Shown here: piece by piece, positions 22,913 through 35,590 of the stretch
How positions within the stretch are numbered: position 1 is the stretch's first letter
How the letters are laid out: each line of letters begins with the position of its first letter
Source: Orientallactaga sibirica
Taxonomy: Eukaryota; Chordata; Mammalia; Rodentia; Dipodidae
Direction of reading: 5' to 3'
NCBI GenBank assembly: GCA_036365145.1
Contig: JAEOAD010000012.1
Location: 43,182,501 to 43,246,500 of the forward strand
Length of the DNA: 64,000 nucleotides
The notes under the pieces: model-generated
Database searches by the model: none
Told to the model about the DNA's origin: nothing
The model's input: only the letters and a program-made list of their open reading frames with translations
Position numbers and translations under genes: made by a program

Positions 22913-23080
22913 GGCTGGAGAGATGTCTTAGCGGTTAAGGCATTTGCTTGCAAAGCCTAAGGAATTTTGTTCTATACTCAAGTACCCACATAAACCAGAA
23001 GCACAAGGGGATGCATACATATGGATTTCCTTTGCAGTTACTAGAGGCCCTGGCATGCCCATTATTTCTGTCAATTGTTT
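22913..23080 (+). mobile_element. tRNA-derived SINE, 3' truncated
   Basis: It runs from AGGGCTGGAGAGATGTCTTA to AGGCCCTGGCATGCCCATTA and loses the CT block and the A tail. Confidence 0.88.
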
Positions 23081-23778
23081 GTAAGAAATTCAAAATTCAT
23101 TTTTCCTCTAAGAAGATACATACAATGAATGCAAATAGAATTCAAAAGAATAAAGTAGCCACAAATGTAGCAGGGAAAATATACTTAAAAATTAGAAGTA
23201 GCAGGAAAAGTATATAATTAAACAATAACAAAGGTTCAGTGTAGAAAAGGAAATGAAATTTATAAACTTTCATTCAGCATTTACCTAATGTCAGAGTTCA
23301 ATATATGCATACGATAAAATGTATAACAGCACCAAAAGTATGAGAGACATTTAAATAAAGTTAGAACTTTTTTACACTCTATTTGTTTTACAATGGATAG
23401 ATCATCCAGTCCCCCCGCCGCCAAAAAAAAAAATAAAAAAATGAAAACCAAAAAACAAATCAAGAAAAACCCAGCAGAGTTAAACTAAATCCTAAGCCAA
23501 ATAGACCTAGCAAATATGAATATAGCAGTTTATCCAATAACTGCAGAAAGCATGTCTTTCTCAACAGCAGATGGAACATTCCTGATAATAGATTCCATGA
23601 TGTGCCACAAAACAGCCTTAGAAAATTTGTGAATATTGAATATATGTTTACTCACTTTTCATAATATAACAAGGTAGTAAATAACAAAAACAACTTTGAA
23701 AACTATGCAAACATATGAAAGTTAAATAATTTGTTATGGAACAACAAATGAATCTAGGAAAAATTAAGTGAAGAAACT
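23081..23778. other. Unique AT-rich DNA
   Basis: A short C/G island CCCCCCGCCGCC sits at 23411-23422 before an A run. No gene or repeat family was recognised. Confidence 0.5.
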
Positions 23779-23955
23779 TAGCTGGGTGTGGTGGCACATG
23801 CCTTTAACCCCAGCACTTGAGAGGCAGAGGTAGGAGGATTGCTATTAGTTCTAGGCCAGCCTGAGACTACATAGTGAATTCCAAGTCAGCCTGGGCTAAA
23901 GTGAGACCCTGCCTCAACCACTCACCCAAAAAAAAAAAAAAAAAAAAAAAAAAGA
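23779..23955 (+). mobile_element. B1-type SINE
   Basis: A full-length copy from AGCTGGGTGTGGTGGCACAT to AAAGTGAGACCCTGCCTC, with a spacer ACCACTCACCC and a 25-A tail. Confidence 0.94.
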
Positions 23956-24747
23956 GACAAATTTAAAATTTTATTCAAAACAATTAAAATGGAAACAGTA
24001 TACCACTGTAGTAAGGGATTGGAAGATGGAAGTTGTTAACAGTCAATAACCCCATGTCCAGAGGAGAAAAAGCCACACAGGTAACCTAACCTAACGCCTA
24101 TAAGAATTAGAGAAATTAAAAAAAAAAAAAAAAAACATTCAAAGTAATAGAAGGAGAGAAAAAATTAAAATCAGTGGAGAAATAAATGAAACAGATTTTG
24201 AAAAGATAAATACCTGGCATTTGTGAATCTTGTAACTTTCTGAACTTCCTGAACCTTATAAGTTTGTTAGCTTCTTAAGTCCTATGATGCTGTTCCTTCC
24301 AAGAGGGAATATTTAAATTAAGAGGAAATACTTTCATGACAGAATTTAACAGTAAAATAAAAATTGAAGCATTGGTTTTAACCAGTAGATATGTATAATT
24401 AATTCAGTAGCATTAATCAGATTCTCAATGTTGGGAAACCAAAACTCATTTATCATTCATTCTACCCAGAGTTCCTACCATCTACTTTCTATCTTTATGA
24501 ATTTGCCTAAAATAACTCATGTGCAATCAAGTGATTGATTTATGTAATGTGAGAAAGAGAAAAAAATAGTCTCTTTTCCTCATCCATCAAAGGCTCATGG
24601 ATGACAATCCTGTGACAAAGAGTGGACTAATTAAAGGACATATAGTGAATTGATTTAACTGTAGGTTTTACATTATGTGGTTGGCTTTATAAATTAAGAC
24701 CCAAAGACCAAGAGGAATCTATGTATTTTTATGTTATGTCTGATAAA
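23956..24747. other. Unique DNA, possible L1 crumb
   Basis: An 18-A run lies at about 24119-24136. Around 24460-24520 the words TTCTATCTTTATGAATTTGC recall an old L1 3' end, but the match is too short to be sure. Confidence 0.4.
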
Positions 24748-25027
24748 AGAATGGATATTGGGAGCTGGAGAGATGGCCTAGTGGTTAAGGTGCTTGCCTG
24801 CAAAGCCTAAGGACTCATGTTCAACTCTCCAGGTACCACTTAAGCCAGACTCACAAAGTGATGCAAGCATGCAAGGGTGCACATGAGCAAAAGGGGCACA
24901 TACATCTGGAGTTCAGTTTCAGTGGCTGGAGGCCCTCCTGGGACAATTCTCTCTCGTTCTCCCTGTCTCAATATCATTCTCTCACATCAAAAAAAAAAAA
25001 AAAAAAAAAAAAAGACTGGATATTGGG
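24748..25027 (+). mobile_element. tRNA-derived SINE with target-site duplication
   Basis: The flanks AGAATGGATATTGGG (24748) and AGACTGGATATTGGG (25013) differ by one base. The body is full length with an expanded middle around GATGCAAGCATGCAAGGG and a 24-A tail ending at 25012. Confidence 0.94.
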
Positions 25028-25529
25028 GTAGAAACATGATTGTAGATTGTATGAAAAACAGTCTGGTGCAATGGTAACAAACAGGAGAACTCTGCGGCCT
25101 GTTCATATGCTTTCCTGTTTCTCTGTGTGTCTCTTCTCAATAGATGTAGGGCAGGACACCTGTCAGATAATTATCTTCGGAAAAAAAAAAAAAAAGGATA
25201 AAAGAATGAGTTTTATGGATAAGAATTCTATTGGATAAGAATTCTATGATCCACATTAAAGAAGAATGAGGAGGGAGGGAAGAGCCTCTAAAATGACATA
25301 TTTTAAGTTATTCTATTCTGAGCCCATAAATTAAAAAATAAGAAATACATTTTAATATAACAAGTATAAATATCATTTTACATTGAATATTAAATATAAT
25401 ATGTGTTGGTTAAAGAATGTATATGTCAATGTATGTTACATATACCTTATTGTTAATGCATATAACCCGTATCTTAATGATAATATATACATATTTGGAA
25501 ATCTATATATTAATATTACAAGTTGTTAT
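25028..25529. other. Unique AT-rich DNA
   Basis: It contains a duplicated GGATAAGAATTCTAT motif at 25218-25248 and a 15-A run near 25181. No gene is seen. Confidence 0.5.
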
Positions 25530-25800
25530 ATGCTGGCATTTTGTTTTTTTGAGAGAGACACAGAGAGAGATAGAACGAGAGGGAGATCGAGACAGATAGA
25601 GATGGGCGCACCAGCAGCCTCTCAGCTGCTGCTAATGAAATCCAGATGTGTGCGCCCCCTTGTGGTCATGTGCGGCATTGCACCCTTGTGTCACTGCATC
25701 TGGCTAAACGTGGGACCTAGAGATTGGAACCGGTGTTCTTTGGCTTAGCAGGCAGGCGCCATAACCACTAAGCCATCTCTCCAGCCCATGCTGGCATTTT
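25530..25800 (-). mobile_element. tRNA-derived SINE with perfect 13-bp duplication
   Basis: ATGCTGGCATTTT occurs at 25530-25542 and 25788-25800. The body belongs to the GTGCGCCCCCTTGTGGTC subfamily and ends with the head CTAAGCCATCTCTCCAGCCC. The 121-codon open frame crossing it is chance. Confidence 0.96.
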
Positions 25801-26533
25801 TAAAAGTGATCTTTGAATTTAGATCTTAGTGAGATACCTAAATATTTCTGCTTACTGGTGTTTACATTCTTATGGTAGCTTAGATCACAGGTATTTACTT
25901 ACAATGTATTATTCATTTCATTTCCTACTTCTTTTGTACAATCTGACCAGAAGTTTTAGTGACACATGAGTTTTAATGAGAACATATTAGATCTTGGAAT
26001 AATAACTAGAAATAACCTCTTCTGTTCCATGTTCTACACCACATCCATTCTTCAGGGTGCAATGTTTAGAAGCCATAAATATACACGAGTTTAAGATTGT
26101 CCATTATCTTTGTCCCTTGGGCATTTATTTTTAATGGGAGTTTCAACTGATGAGCTGTGAAGAGAGTGATTTGATAGAATCAAATTATTTCTCCAAGGGA
26201 TATATTATAATATTATTTGTTTATCATTGATAGTCATATGCTCAGCTAAACATGCTTCCCAAATTTGTTAGTTGCTATAAAAATGAATACTATCTTTCAT
26301 ACTCATGATACTTTAATAAATTCTGTACATGACATTTTTGGCAAAGAGAAACCAACAGTAAAATCATACATTAACATTGAAAACACAACTAGTTATATAA
26401 TTCATCCACTGTTAAACATAAAATCCCACACTATAATCAAAACCAATGTAAGTAATGTATTGATGTCATTCATTATCTTGAATGAAATATATAACATATC
26501 ATAGTCATTTAATTTAGATAAAATCTAGTATCA
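25801..26533. other. Unique AT-rich DNA
   Basis: No repeat; the 79-codon frame at 26265-26504 has no recognisable domain. Confidence 0.5.
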
Positions 26534-26760
26534 CATTTTTATTTATTTTTATTTATTTGAGAGAGAGAGAGAGAGATAAAGAAGCAGATGAGAAAGAGAG
26601 AGAGACAGAGAGTAAGAATGGGTGCAGCAGGGCCTCCAGCCACTGCAAACAAACTTCCAGATTCATGAACCACCTTGTACTAGGGAATCAAACCTGGGTC
26701 CCTAGGCTTTGTGAGTAAGTGCCTTAACCACTAAGTCATCTCTCTAGCCCTAGTATCTCT
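26534..26760 (-). mobile_element. tRNA-derived SINE
   Basis: The plus strand shows TTTATTTATTTGAGAGAG, CAGGGCCTCCAGCCACTGC, a short deletion in the middle (GTACTAGGGAATCAAACC) and the head at 26750. The flanks CTAGTATCA and CTAGTATCT may be the duplication. Confidence 0.9.
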
Positions 26761-26841
26761 TTTGAAGCACTTGTGCAACAAAATAAATGAACTATGGAGT
26801 TGTTTTGTTTGTGTTTTATTATAAAATTTCATTTTGTATAT

Positions 26842-27241
26842 TGTAGTCAGCTCCATGTTGTTGGGGTGAATATACAACCAGATATAGTTTATGAGAGGAA
26901 GGGATTTATTTCAGTTTACAGATCCAGGAAAGTTCCATCAGTGGTGGAAGAAGCTGCTTCCTTCCACACATCCAAGCAGAGAGAAAAGTAACTGCAGCAA
27001 ACAAAACTCCAACACCAACAAAACAACAGCACCAGAGATCAAACACTTCTCTCCACCCTTTGAACTGGAATGCAGCTCTGTCCCAAACACTCCTTAGGGC
27101 TGGACTATAGGATCCACCCCAATGACATGCTGAATCTCTCAGGAATCTGTCTGCTAGGCACTGAAGTTGCAAATTCAATTTTAATAAAACACCTGAGTCT
27201 ATCGGGCCATACATTTACACTAACATATTCAAATTGCCACA
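26842..27241 (-). mobile_element. MaLR-type LTR, antisense, diverged
   Basis: The plus strand starts TGTAGTCAGCTCCATG. It contains GAGAGGAAGGGATTTATTTC (the reversed polyadenylation region, as at 47360) and ends near AAATTGCCACA. Body text is more diverged than in the other copies. Two open frames of 102 and 68 codons within it are fortuitous. Confidence 0.55.
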
Positions 27242-27301
27242 TTGCACTTCACATTAATATTCCTTTAACTACTTTTTAACTCCAGATATATTAAGATATT
27301 C

Positions 27302-27582
27302 AAAAAATATTTCATGTCTTTAGGGCTGGAGAGATGGCTTAGCGGTTAAGGTGCATACCTGCAAAGCCTAAGGATCCCCGTTCGATTCTCCAGGTCCCAC
27401 GTAAGCCAGATACACATGGTGACACATGGTCTGGAGTTTGTTTGCAGTGGCTAGAGGCCCTGGCATGCCCATTCTCTCTCTCTCTCTCTCTCTCTCTCCT
27501 CTCCCTCTAAAAAATAAACAAATAAAAATAAAATCTAATAAAAATTAAAATAATAATAATTAAAAAATATTTCATGTCTTTA
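27302..27582 (+). mobile_element. tRNA-derived SINE with perfect 21-bp duplication
   Basis: The 21 bases at 27302-27322 (starting AAAAAATATTTCATG) are repeated exactly at 27562-27582. Between them is a full SINE with a (CT)n block at 27474-27499 and an AAAT/AAAATA tail. Confidence 0.97.
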
Positions 27583-29080
27583 AAGATGGTACTTACATTT
27601 GCACACATTTCCTCCATGTGTGCTCTCTGAATAAATATCTAAATTTCTCACACAAATTTTAATATATTTTCACATTACAAAATAATATATATCATCCTGT
27701 TAAATTCACTCTTTAAAATTCCACTTTTTATATACTTGGCATTATTAACTCAATATAGATACTGATGGTGGTGTGTTTCATTCTCATGTCTTTTAATGTT
27801 AGTGGTTTCAGTCCATGAAATAACAATTCTAAGTCTCTAATAGTAGCAATAACTGTTTTCTTCATGTGCCAACTCATCACCACAGTCTGACAGCTACTGG
27901 ACTTCTCATTGATGTTTCTTTAATGTTTTCATGCACTAGAGATGTCATACCATATAAGAAGCTACTTATCCATCAATTTCTTTGTTGGATTCTTACCAAA
28001 AGGTTGTAACCATGTATTTATTCCTTTTGCATCATTTCATGAGCTCTGATAGCCATGATGTACTCTGTTTAATACTTCTTGGCAAAGGTTATTGGAAATA
28101 GCTGTGCAATCATCTTTCAGCAATTCCCCATTCACCATTGTGAAATATGCTCTGATGTTCCCATATATCCATAAGGAATTTTTTGGTTTCTTTTAACTTT
28201 TCAGCTGTCTTATTCATAATAAAATTCACACATTAACATCAGGTCCACAAACATTTTTTATGCCATCCATATGGACTTGTCTTATATAGTAGGCAAGGTT
28301 TTATGAATGTCTGTAATCTGTTTGGCTAGACCTGTAATACTCTTAATAATATTCTATTATTTTTTATAATACCTATAATTAAGGACATTCCCTAAGTATT
28401 GAGCATATTGTCTATTTTTAATCTTAAGAACATGAATATGCTGCAAATTAACAAAAGGGATTCCAGTATGTTCTTTCATTTGATCATCCTTTTTTTCTAG
28501 ATATTTTTATTAGAGCATGTGTTGCTGCTCCAGCTATTGATTAAGGTTTGTTTCTGTAGACGCAAAAGACACACATGGATCATGTAGTTATTTGAAAGAA
28601 TTTCCAGCATGAAGGACTAAGGGAAGAAGCATAAACAACGGCAAAAAGAAAAGCCAAAAAAAAGTGATTTTGTTTTTGACAAGTAGACCTGGTTAGTAAG
28701 CTCTCTGGGGACATCTGTAGCACATATGAACCACAAAAGTGTCACTGCTTTGGGGCCAAAGAGCTAAGATTCCTTTTTCAGAGGTCCTCATGAAACTTAG
28801 TCTATAGCTATGGTTGCCTATGATGGGATGGACAGATAACCTCTTAGGTGAGCAATTAAACAGCTTTGCTTGGCCAGGGAAAATTCCCAGGACAAGACAC
28901 CTAAAAGTAGTGTTGCCCAAGAACTATAGCAGCTGGGAGACAAGCCCACAAGTTTGGATAAATACCCCCCCTCAAACAGAAATTATTATGAATCTAAAAA
29001 TAAGCATATCATGCCTTAAAAAAAAAAAACATTAAGTTCTAGTGAAATGTGACATAAAATTTGCCATCCTAAACCATTAA
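27583..29080. other. Unrecognised stretch
   Basis: A 1.5-kb interval. Around 28545-28960 the start TGTAGACGCAAAAGACACAC recalls the antisense LTR end at 12605 (TGTTGATGCAAAAGACACAG), so an old antisense LTR is possible. Otherwise nothing was recognised. Confidence 0.4.
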
Positions 29081-29320
29081 GTGTACTTCTATTCCAGGCA
29101 ATTAAATGAGTTAATATTCTGATATTATCCCCACTATCATCTCCAGAACTGTATTCATCTTGCAAAATAAAACTCTATGCCACTTAAACAATATACCATA
29201 TAACTCTGTAGCTTCCCTAAGCCTTCCCAAGTCCCATCAACAATAAGTATACTTTATGATTTTTAATATAGTAAGTGCATCATGTAAATGGAATCCATTT
29301 GAGGTTTTATTGTGTAACTT
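29080..29320 (-). mobile_element. Old LINE-1 3'-region relic
   Basis: CATCTCCAGAACTGTATTCATC, then TTGCAAAATAAAACTCTATGCC and GTAAATGGAATCC follow the order seen in old mammalian L1 ends read antisense. No open frame remains. Confidence 0.45.
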
Positions 29321-29511
29321 TTATTTATTTTTAAGAAATAAAATACATAACAATAAAGAGGAATTTTGAAATATTTTTTGTAATTGTGAGAGGGTTTTTA
29401 AGAAAATTTGAGGTTCGATGTCAGTAAAAAAGCAATCTTAAAAATCAGAGTTTTTGTATGTGTTTCATGTTCAGAAGAAAATCTGACAGGTTATCCAATA
29501 TCTCTATTAAG

Positions 29512-29764
29512 AAAAGAAATGAGGGGCTGGAGAGATGGATTAGTAGTTAAGCACTTGCCTGTGAATCCTAGGGACCCTGGTTCGAGGCTCAGTTCCCCAG
29601 GATCCACGTAGGCCAGATGAAAAAAGTGGCATGTGCATCTGGAGTTCATTTGCAGTGGCTGGAGGCCTGGCACTCCCATTTTCTGTCTATCTATCGGCCT
29701 CTTTCTCTCTCTGTCTGTTGCTCTCCAATAAATAAATAAACAAACAAAATCAAAAAAAAAGAAA
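29512..29764 (+). mobile_element. tRNA-derived SINE
   Basis: It runs from GGGGCTGGAGAGATGGATTA through TTCGAGGCTCAGTTCCCC and a CT block to an AAAT/CAAA tail. The flanks AAAAGAAATGA (29512) and AAAAGAAATGA (29757) are duplicated. Confidence 0.94.
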
Positions 29765-30950
29765 TGAAATTAATTTATCACTTGACATAATTTCTGTACT
29801 TCAAGGTTCTGTAGTATTTCCTTCAAAATGGATAGTGAAATACTTTGACTTATTAGTAGAACACACAATAATAGAATCCATTTTCTTTTGACTTTGATTC
29901 TATAACAAAGCAGATAACGGTAATAAACTGGAATCTTAAAGATGCTAAAGATACATTTAATTTAATTAACTTAACAAAATAATCAAAGGTTTTTATATAT
30001 ATCCTGATTAACAATCATTTGGTTCATTTTCAACTTTTATTTTTTTCCCTTTGTATGTAAAGATTTTAGAAAAAACATGATTATAATCAAACTAAAAACA
30101 AAACTATATAATAGTGAAAACTTCATAAAATAAGTTCTATTTTATACTCAAATTAAAATAAGTAACTGAAAATATAATTAGTTTGTTTCTCTGATTTCTT
30201 ATTAAATTGCACAGGTTTTCATGAATAATATTTGAGCAGCACATCCTCCATTTATAGTGATTTGCTTCTTTAGAGAGAATGTACTCTCCATGTCATACCC
30301 ACATGTGATAAGTGTGCTTCTAATACCTGCAAATGTTGACTTTTACTCTTAAAAATGAGTTTTGAAGGCCTTGACTGCTCAGTATTGCCAGGGTTCCTCA
30401 GTATTTGAACACATTGAAAGAGACATTTCTCTGCCATTTGTGCATTGCTGCTTTCACACCTTTTACCTTTGGCTGAAATTTTTTGAGATTTCTTTCTGAT
30501 TACCTGTCATAATCAATCACTGGTTGATGGAGTGTGGTGTGCATTGATTGTAAGGAGAAGATTTCTCACAGCCTACCTCTGATACTGACATCTGTTCCCT
30601 TACAGAGCACTGAACTTATTTGGCTGTGGCAAGCTAGGGCCCAATGTGGTTCAGAGAAACAGAGAATAAGTGAAACAATAATCACTGATAATTTCAACTA
30701 GATTAGGTTCAAATATCTTCATTTTATTAGGTGACCTGTGTGAGTAATCAGGTACTATACCTAACCACAATGTAGAGGATTTTCAAAGAGCAGTGGCAAA
30801 AAAGTTTAAAACCTTATTTAATATATGTCTCTCTTCTTTCCATTCCTCATTGTATAAACACTATGAACAATAACAATTTCACCTTAGATAATTTTGTTTG
30901 GAAATAAAACCATATATTTCACTTTTAATTTACATTGGAATTTTTTCTTT
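29765..30950. other. Unique AT-rich DNA
   Basis: No repeat family or open frame of note was seen. Confidence 0.5.
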
Positions 30951-31299
30951 TACTCTTTCTATATATATTTCTTTATATTTTTTCTCTTTATTTATATATT
31001 TTCATATCTTTATCTATATATATATATCTTCATATATATCATCATATATATATCATATATATATATATATCAAGCAGAATATACATCAGGAATCTTCTTG
31101 AAGCAGTTTATATCTTTTCAACATATATATATCAGCAGTATATATATATATATAGGGCACAAACAAATAGATGATCTTACATAACATCATGCGCACATCT
31201 GCATATATATACAAGGGCAGAAGCAGGAAATATATATCTTCACTGGTTCATATATATATATATATATATATATCATATATATATTTATCTATTCATCTC

Positions 31300-31338
<39 letters not shown>
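30951..31338. repeat. Complex AT-rich repeat block
   Basis: Several ATAT tracts are separated by short unique spacers that themselves look duplicated (GAAGCAGTTTATATCTTTTC near 31099 and GAAGCAGGAAATATATATC near 31219). The last tract, 31304-31338, is about 17 AT units. Open frames here are low-complexity artefacts. Confidence 0.9.
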
Positions 31339-31342
<4 letters not shown>

Positions 31343-31560
31343 AAGAGATGAGCTAGTGATTAAGGTGCTGGCCTGCAAAGCCAAATGACCCAGGTTTGAT
31401 TCCCTCAGACCCATGAAGCCTGATGCACAAGTTGGCAAATGTGTCTGGAGTTCGTTTACAATGCCTGCATTGCCTGGGTGCCCGGGCATGCCCATTCTCT
31501 TTATCTTCTCTCTACCTGCCTCTTTTTCTCTCTCTCAAATAAATAAGTAAATATAAAATA
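31339..31560 (+). mobile_element. tRNA-derived SINE, head eroded
   Basis: GATGAAGAGATGAGCTAGTG replaces the usual head, and the body from GGCCTGCAAAGCC to GCCCATTCTC and the AAAT-rich tail is clear. It sits directly on the AT tract. Confidence 0.9.
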
Positions 31561-32549
31561 AAAACACATTTTATAAAGCTTATCTTAAATACTATTTACT
31601 ACATTCAAAAATTTCACAATATCTTTTTAGGGAGAGTTAGGTATGGGGAATACTATTACTCTAGTGACATATAAATAAAATTGGGTGTGTATTTCTGTTT
31701 TAGAATAAAAACAGGATAATATCAGCATTTCCATTACTAAATGGAATACATGATGGTATTATGGACACTCTAAGACCTAGCTTGCTTCTTATACTTGGGC
31801 AATTTTAACACTTGTTTATTGCTATAACAGTGGAATTCAATTAGACTTTTCAATATTATTAACAATGTTTTTAAGATCTGAATGTACATACATTTTTAAA
31901 ATAGTAGTAAATTACTTGTAACATATCATTTTTTTGTAATTTATATTTCAAACATGTCTTAGGATGTTGCATTAAGCAATTATCTGGTATTTTTCAAACA
32001 ATGATAATGATGTTTCACTCACCATGCTGTCACCTACACTCATGGCTTTAGTCTTCTATTATCAAGAGATGTCATCATCTTATTTCGTTCTTTAGTTTCA
32101 GTCTTTTATCTTTCCTTCATGCACTGTTACATTCTCTATCAAAAGGAGGGCACAATAGTCATCTTGTGGAACTATTTTTCTTTATTAGTTTCTTATTTTC
32201 TTTAATCTTATTGAAACAATATACTCAGTGCCTCTAATTTTTACATTTTCATTCCCTCCTGGACCCCTACTATCTGATGAGGTTTGTCTTATTTCATTGC
32301 ATTTGCTTTCATTTGGTTTGTAAATGACCCACTACTTCTGAAAATATACAATCCTCAGTAAATTTCAGTTTCTTCCCTTGTTTTCCTCTCATAATATCGT
32401 GAATGTAGTATACTTTTTTTCCCCTACTGAAATTATACTTCTTTTGGCATCAAACATACAACTTGCTAATATCAAAAATTTTGTATGAAGCTCACTCCCT
32501 ATCATTTGCTGTTTATGTTCTGAGAGATGAGGATGCATATATAACAAAC
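31561..32549. other. Unique AT-rich DNA
   Basis: No gene or repeat was recognised. T-rich words at 32160-32400 could come from an old L1, but I cannot show it. Confidence 0.45.
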
Positions 32550-32650
32550 CAAACAGGCTAGAATAGTGCTCAGTGCCAGAGAGCTTGTCGAGCATGTGTA
32601 AGGCCCTATGTTCAATCTCTAGAAGTGCAAAAGGCATAATAAACAAAAAA
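32550..32650 (+). mobile_element. ID-like SINE (tRNA-Ala type), old
   Basis: GCTCAGTGCCAGAGAGCTTG and GAGCATGTGTAAGGCCCTATG match the order of ID/BC1-type elements, with an A-rich end. Moderately diverged. Confidence 0.7.
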
Positions 32651-34261
32651 ATTACTTCAAATTCTAATCAGTTCTGTCTCCTGATTTCTCCTTTTCTAGT
32701 AGCCACTACTGTTAATCCAGTATTCCAGCACAAACATAGGTCATTGTGATATTTTGCTCTTTGAAAAACTCTTCTCTGCTCTTTATATTTTAGTCCTTCT
32801 GTAATTTAGTTAGTTACTACAATGTTTCACCTGTTATCCTAAGAGATGCTGGTATATAATGGAACAGATGGATAAATGCTGGCAGCCCAGTCACAAGCTG
32901 ACAGTAGAAAAGTAGGCAAAAACTAGACATAGTCATGAATTAGCTCCTTTTCTGCTGCTACAGAGCACAACACTATAAAATGAGCCCCTTAATAACTGTG
33001 CCATACTCACAACTGTGCAACCAGTGTAGAATTTGCCTTGTAGACTCGTCTTTGCTGCATGAGGCAGCATGAATTGTTGAGAGGTTTGGGGAACTAAACT
33101 GAGGCCATGTCATAGGTCTCTACTCAGCACTTGTTGGTTCTGAAATGTCTGAAAACACTGATGATGGCTGGAATGACTGGCTTCAATCCGTCATTGTGTC
33201 TTTGTCACATGACCACCTTCGACCTCCTCAGAACAAAGTGGCCTCAGGGCAGTTATACTTCTTCCATCAGTGCTGGTTTATACTGGGGTCAAATTCCATG
33301 AGCTTCTCAGTGAAAGTTATTGATCTCTTCAAGAGTAGGATCATAACTTCAATAGCATTATTTATTTTTCCCTATACTATTGGGCAGGACAGTCACGAGG
33401 CAGCACAATGGCATATGGGGAAATTTCCCTAGTCTTTTGGGAGATAGATGCTCTCATTCAGAGCTCTGTACTCTCCTTACATCCTGCTTGGTGGGCATGA
33501 ATTCTCCAGGGAGATTGACTTTATTTACCTTCCGTTATTTTCTCAGTCCTTAAAAACAAACAAAAAACATAGCTCAGTGGCCTCGTAATGTGTTGCAATG
33601 GCTTCTTTCCCATTCGACTTCACACTGTGGACAGAAATACCTTTACAGATGAAAATGTATCATCATTTTGTTGTTGTTGTCTAAAAACTGCTCATAGCTT
33701 CTCCAAAGCTTTTATGATAAAGGTCAAATTCCAGAGTTGACATTAATTAGGTCACAAAGTACTTGGTATTTTTTTCAGAAGACCCCTTCTCTATTCTGAG
33801 CAAGCAATCACACACAAACTCTGCCATCATCACTCTGTCTGAATGTATCACACTGCCTTATGTTGAGGTACTTCTTAGTCTCCAAACTGAAGTTTCATTC
33901 ATATTTTAGGGCTATCACACACAGAAAAAACATTTTTTCTTGCAAATGATATGATGGGATGACTTCCTACTTGGTGAACAAAACATAACATTGTGATACA
34001 AATATTGGCAAAGCTAATCATACCCAGTTATGCTTGTATGCACAGCCCCTTGAATCATCAGACCTATAGACTGAAGTGAACGCATTCTTTATAATCTATC
34101 ATGGTGGCCTCATTACACACATTTCCATGTAGTATATTTTGGGCAGAAAAGCTCATTCTCTCTTTAGAGGTACTACTCTAATTGCCCACATGTACTCTGA
34201 CTCAAACTTTCAGCTATGCTATCTTTTAGTTATTGCATGTCATGTAGCCTGGAAGGACACA
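32651..34261. other. Unrecognised DNA
   Basis: The 95-codon open frame at 33145-33432 shows no domain. The base mix is a little higher in GC than the flanks, so an old LTR or retrocopy is possible. Confidence 0.4.
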
Positions 34262-34515
34262 TTTTTAAAAGAAAGATCTGGGCTGGAGGGATGGCTCAGT
34301 GGTTATGGCATTTGCCTTTAAAGCCAAAGGACTCAGGCTTGATTTCCAGGACCCACGTTAGCCAGATGCACAAGGAGGTGCATGCATCAGGAATTCATTT
34401 GCAGTGGCTGGAGGCCCTGGCACACCCATTCTCTCTCTCTCTCTCTCTCTGTGTCTATCTCTCCCTTTCTCTCTGCCAAATAAACAAATAAATAAAAGAA
34501 TTTAAAGAAAGATAT
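34262..34515 (+). mobile_element. tRNA-derived SINE
   Basis: A full copy from GGGCTGGAGGGATGGCTCAG to a (CT)n block and an AAAT tail. The flanks TTTAAAAGAAAGAT and TTTAAAGAAAGAT are a near-exact duplication. Confidence 0.95.
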
Positions 34516-34774
34516 TTTTCTTCTTCTGTATATCCCTCAATTCTAGTGATACTCTCGCAATGTATGCCATCATGGTAACATTGAATGTCCACTTTTTAAT
34601 GTGGCAAATGCATTATAAATACTTTGCCCATTATACCCCACTTAACATGCACTGAGTCCAATAAATATTTTAATTTCATTTTATATATAAGTAACAAATG
34701 AGTCAATATTTGCTGAGGATATAATAAATAAAACTGTTGAATTTCATCTCTGGTTCTTAGATATTAGCCATCGG

Positions 34775-34866
34775 GCTGGAGATGTCATTTAAGGATAGAG
34801 TACATGCTTATCGTGTACAAGGCCCTGGGGTCCTACCATTAGCACTACAAAAAAAAAAAAAAAAAA
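34775..34866 (+). mobile_element. ID-like SINE
   Basis: GGGCTGGAGATGTCATTTAAG, GTACAAGGCCCTGGGGTCC and an 18-A tail give the ID order. It is less diverged in the 3' half. Confidence 0.75.
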
Positions 34867-35590
34867 GCACAGAAAGGATATCAGATATCAGTGGATGAAT
34901 ATACATATACATGTTATGTGTGTGTTTATGCAAGTATGTATGATTACAAACAGAGTAATTGCAGTGATTGTTTAACACATCAACAAAGAATTTTTTGGAA
35001 GATTAAATTTGTTAGTTTCATTGCTGTTTTGAGACACCCATATACACTGGTGTTGTAGTGAAAACAGCCACTTCCTCTGTGGTGACTCATGCTACCCTCA
35101 AGAGTTGAGTTCACACAGACTAAAGGATACATTTTCTTAATTCACAAAGTGTTGTTGAGCCCAATAGAATTTGAAAACGGTTACACAAGTTTGAAGAACC
35201 CACTGCTTTATAAAAGTCTCATAGAGACTTCTGATGACTTCGAGAGGCCTCTGGAAATACTAGCCTTCTGGCTAGAACAGAAGTTAATAGGCACTTGAAC
35301 ATTAGTGACTATGACACATTGAAGGAATGGATATTAGAGTCATGAGAGAAGGTAAAAATGCATCAGGTGATTTGATATGAATATTTATTTAAAATACTTT
35401 CATATGGGAATGGCTAGTAAGATTTTCATTGTAGCTAGGCCTCCAAACACAGTGTGGGGGAGGCAAGAGTAGAGAATATAAATAGGGATGTATTATTAAG
35501 AAATTTTAATATCAAGAACAATAGTCAAGTCTTGATCTAGGGCAATGTTTCTGAGATGTTCACCCCCTTTCTGTCTTCAGGACAAAACAT
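34867..35590. other. Unique DNA
   Basis: A 69-codon frame at 35089-35298 has no domain I know. No repeat was recognised. Confidence 0.45.

Noticed and set aside
25383..25748. 121-codon open frame, plus strand
   Set aside because: The second half lies wholly in an antisense SINE and the first half is AT-rich filler.
26906..27214. 102-codon open frame, minus strand
   Set aside because: It is inside a MaLR-type LTR, which is non-coding.
30894..31356. Several open frames with Ile/Tyr runs
   Set aside because: They are translations of an AT repeat block.
33145..33432. 95-codon open frame starting MSENTDDGW
   Set aside because: I considered it as a gene but found no domain, splice support or codon signature; it stays unassigned.
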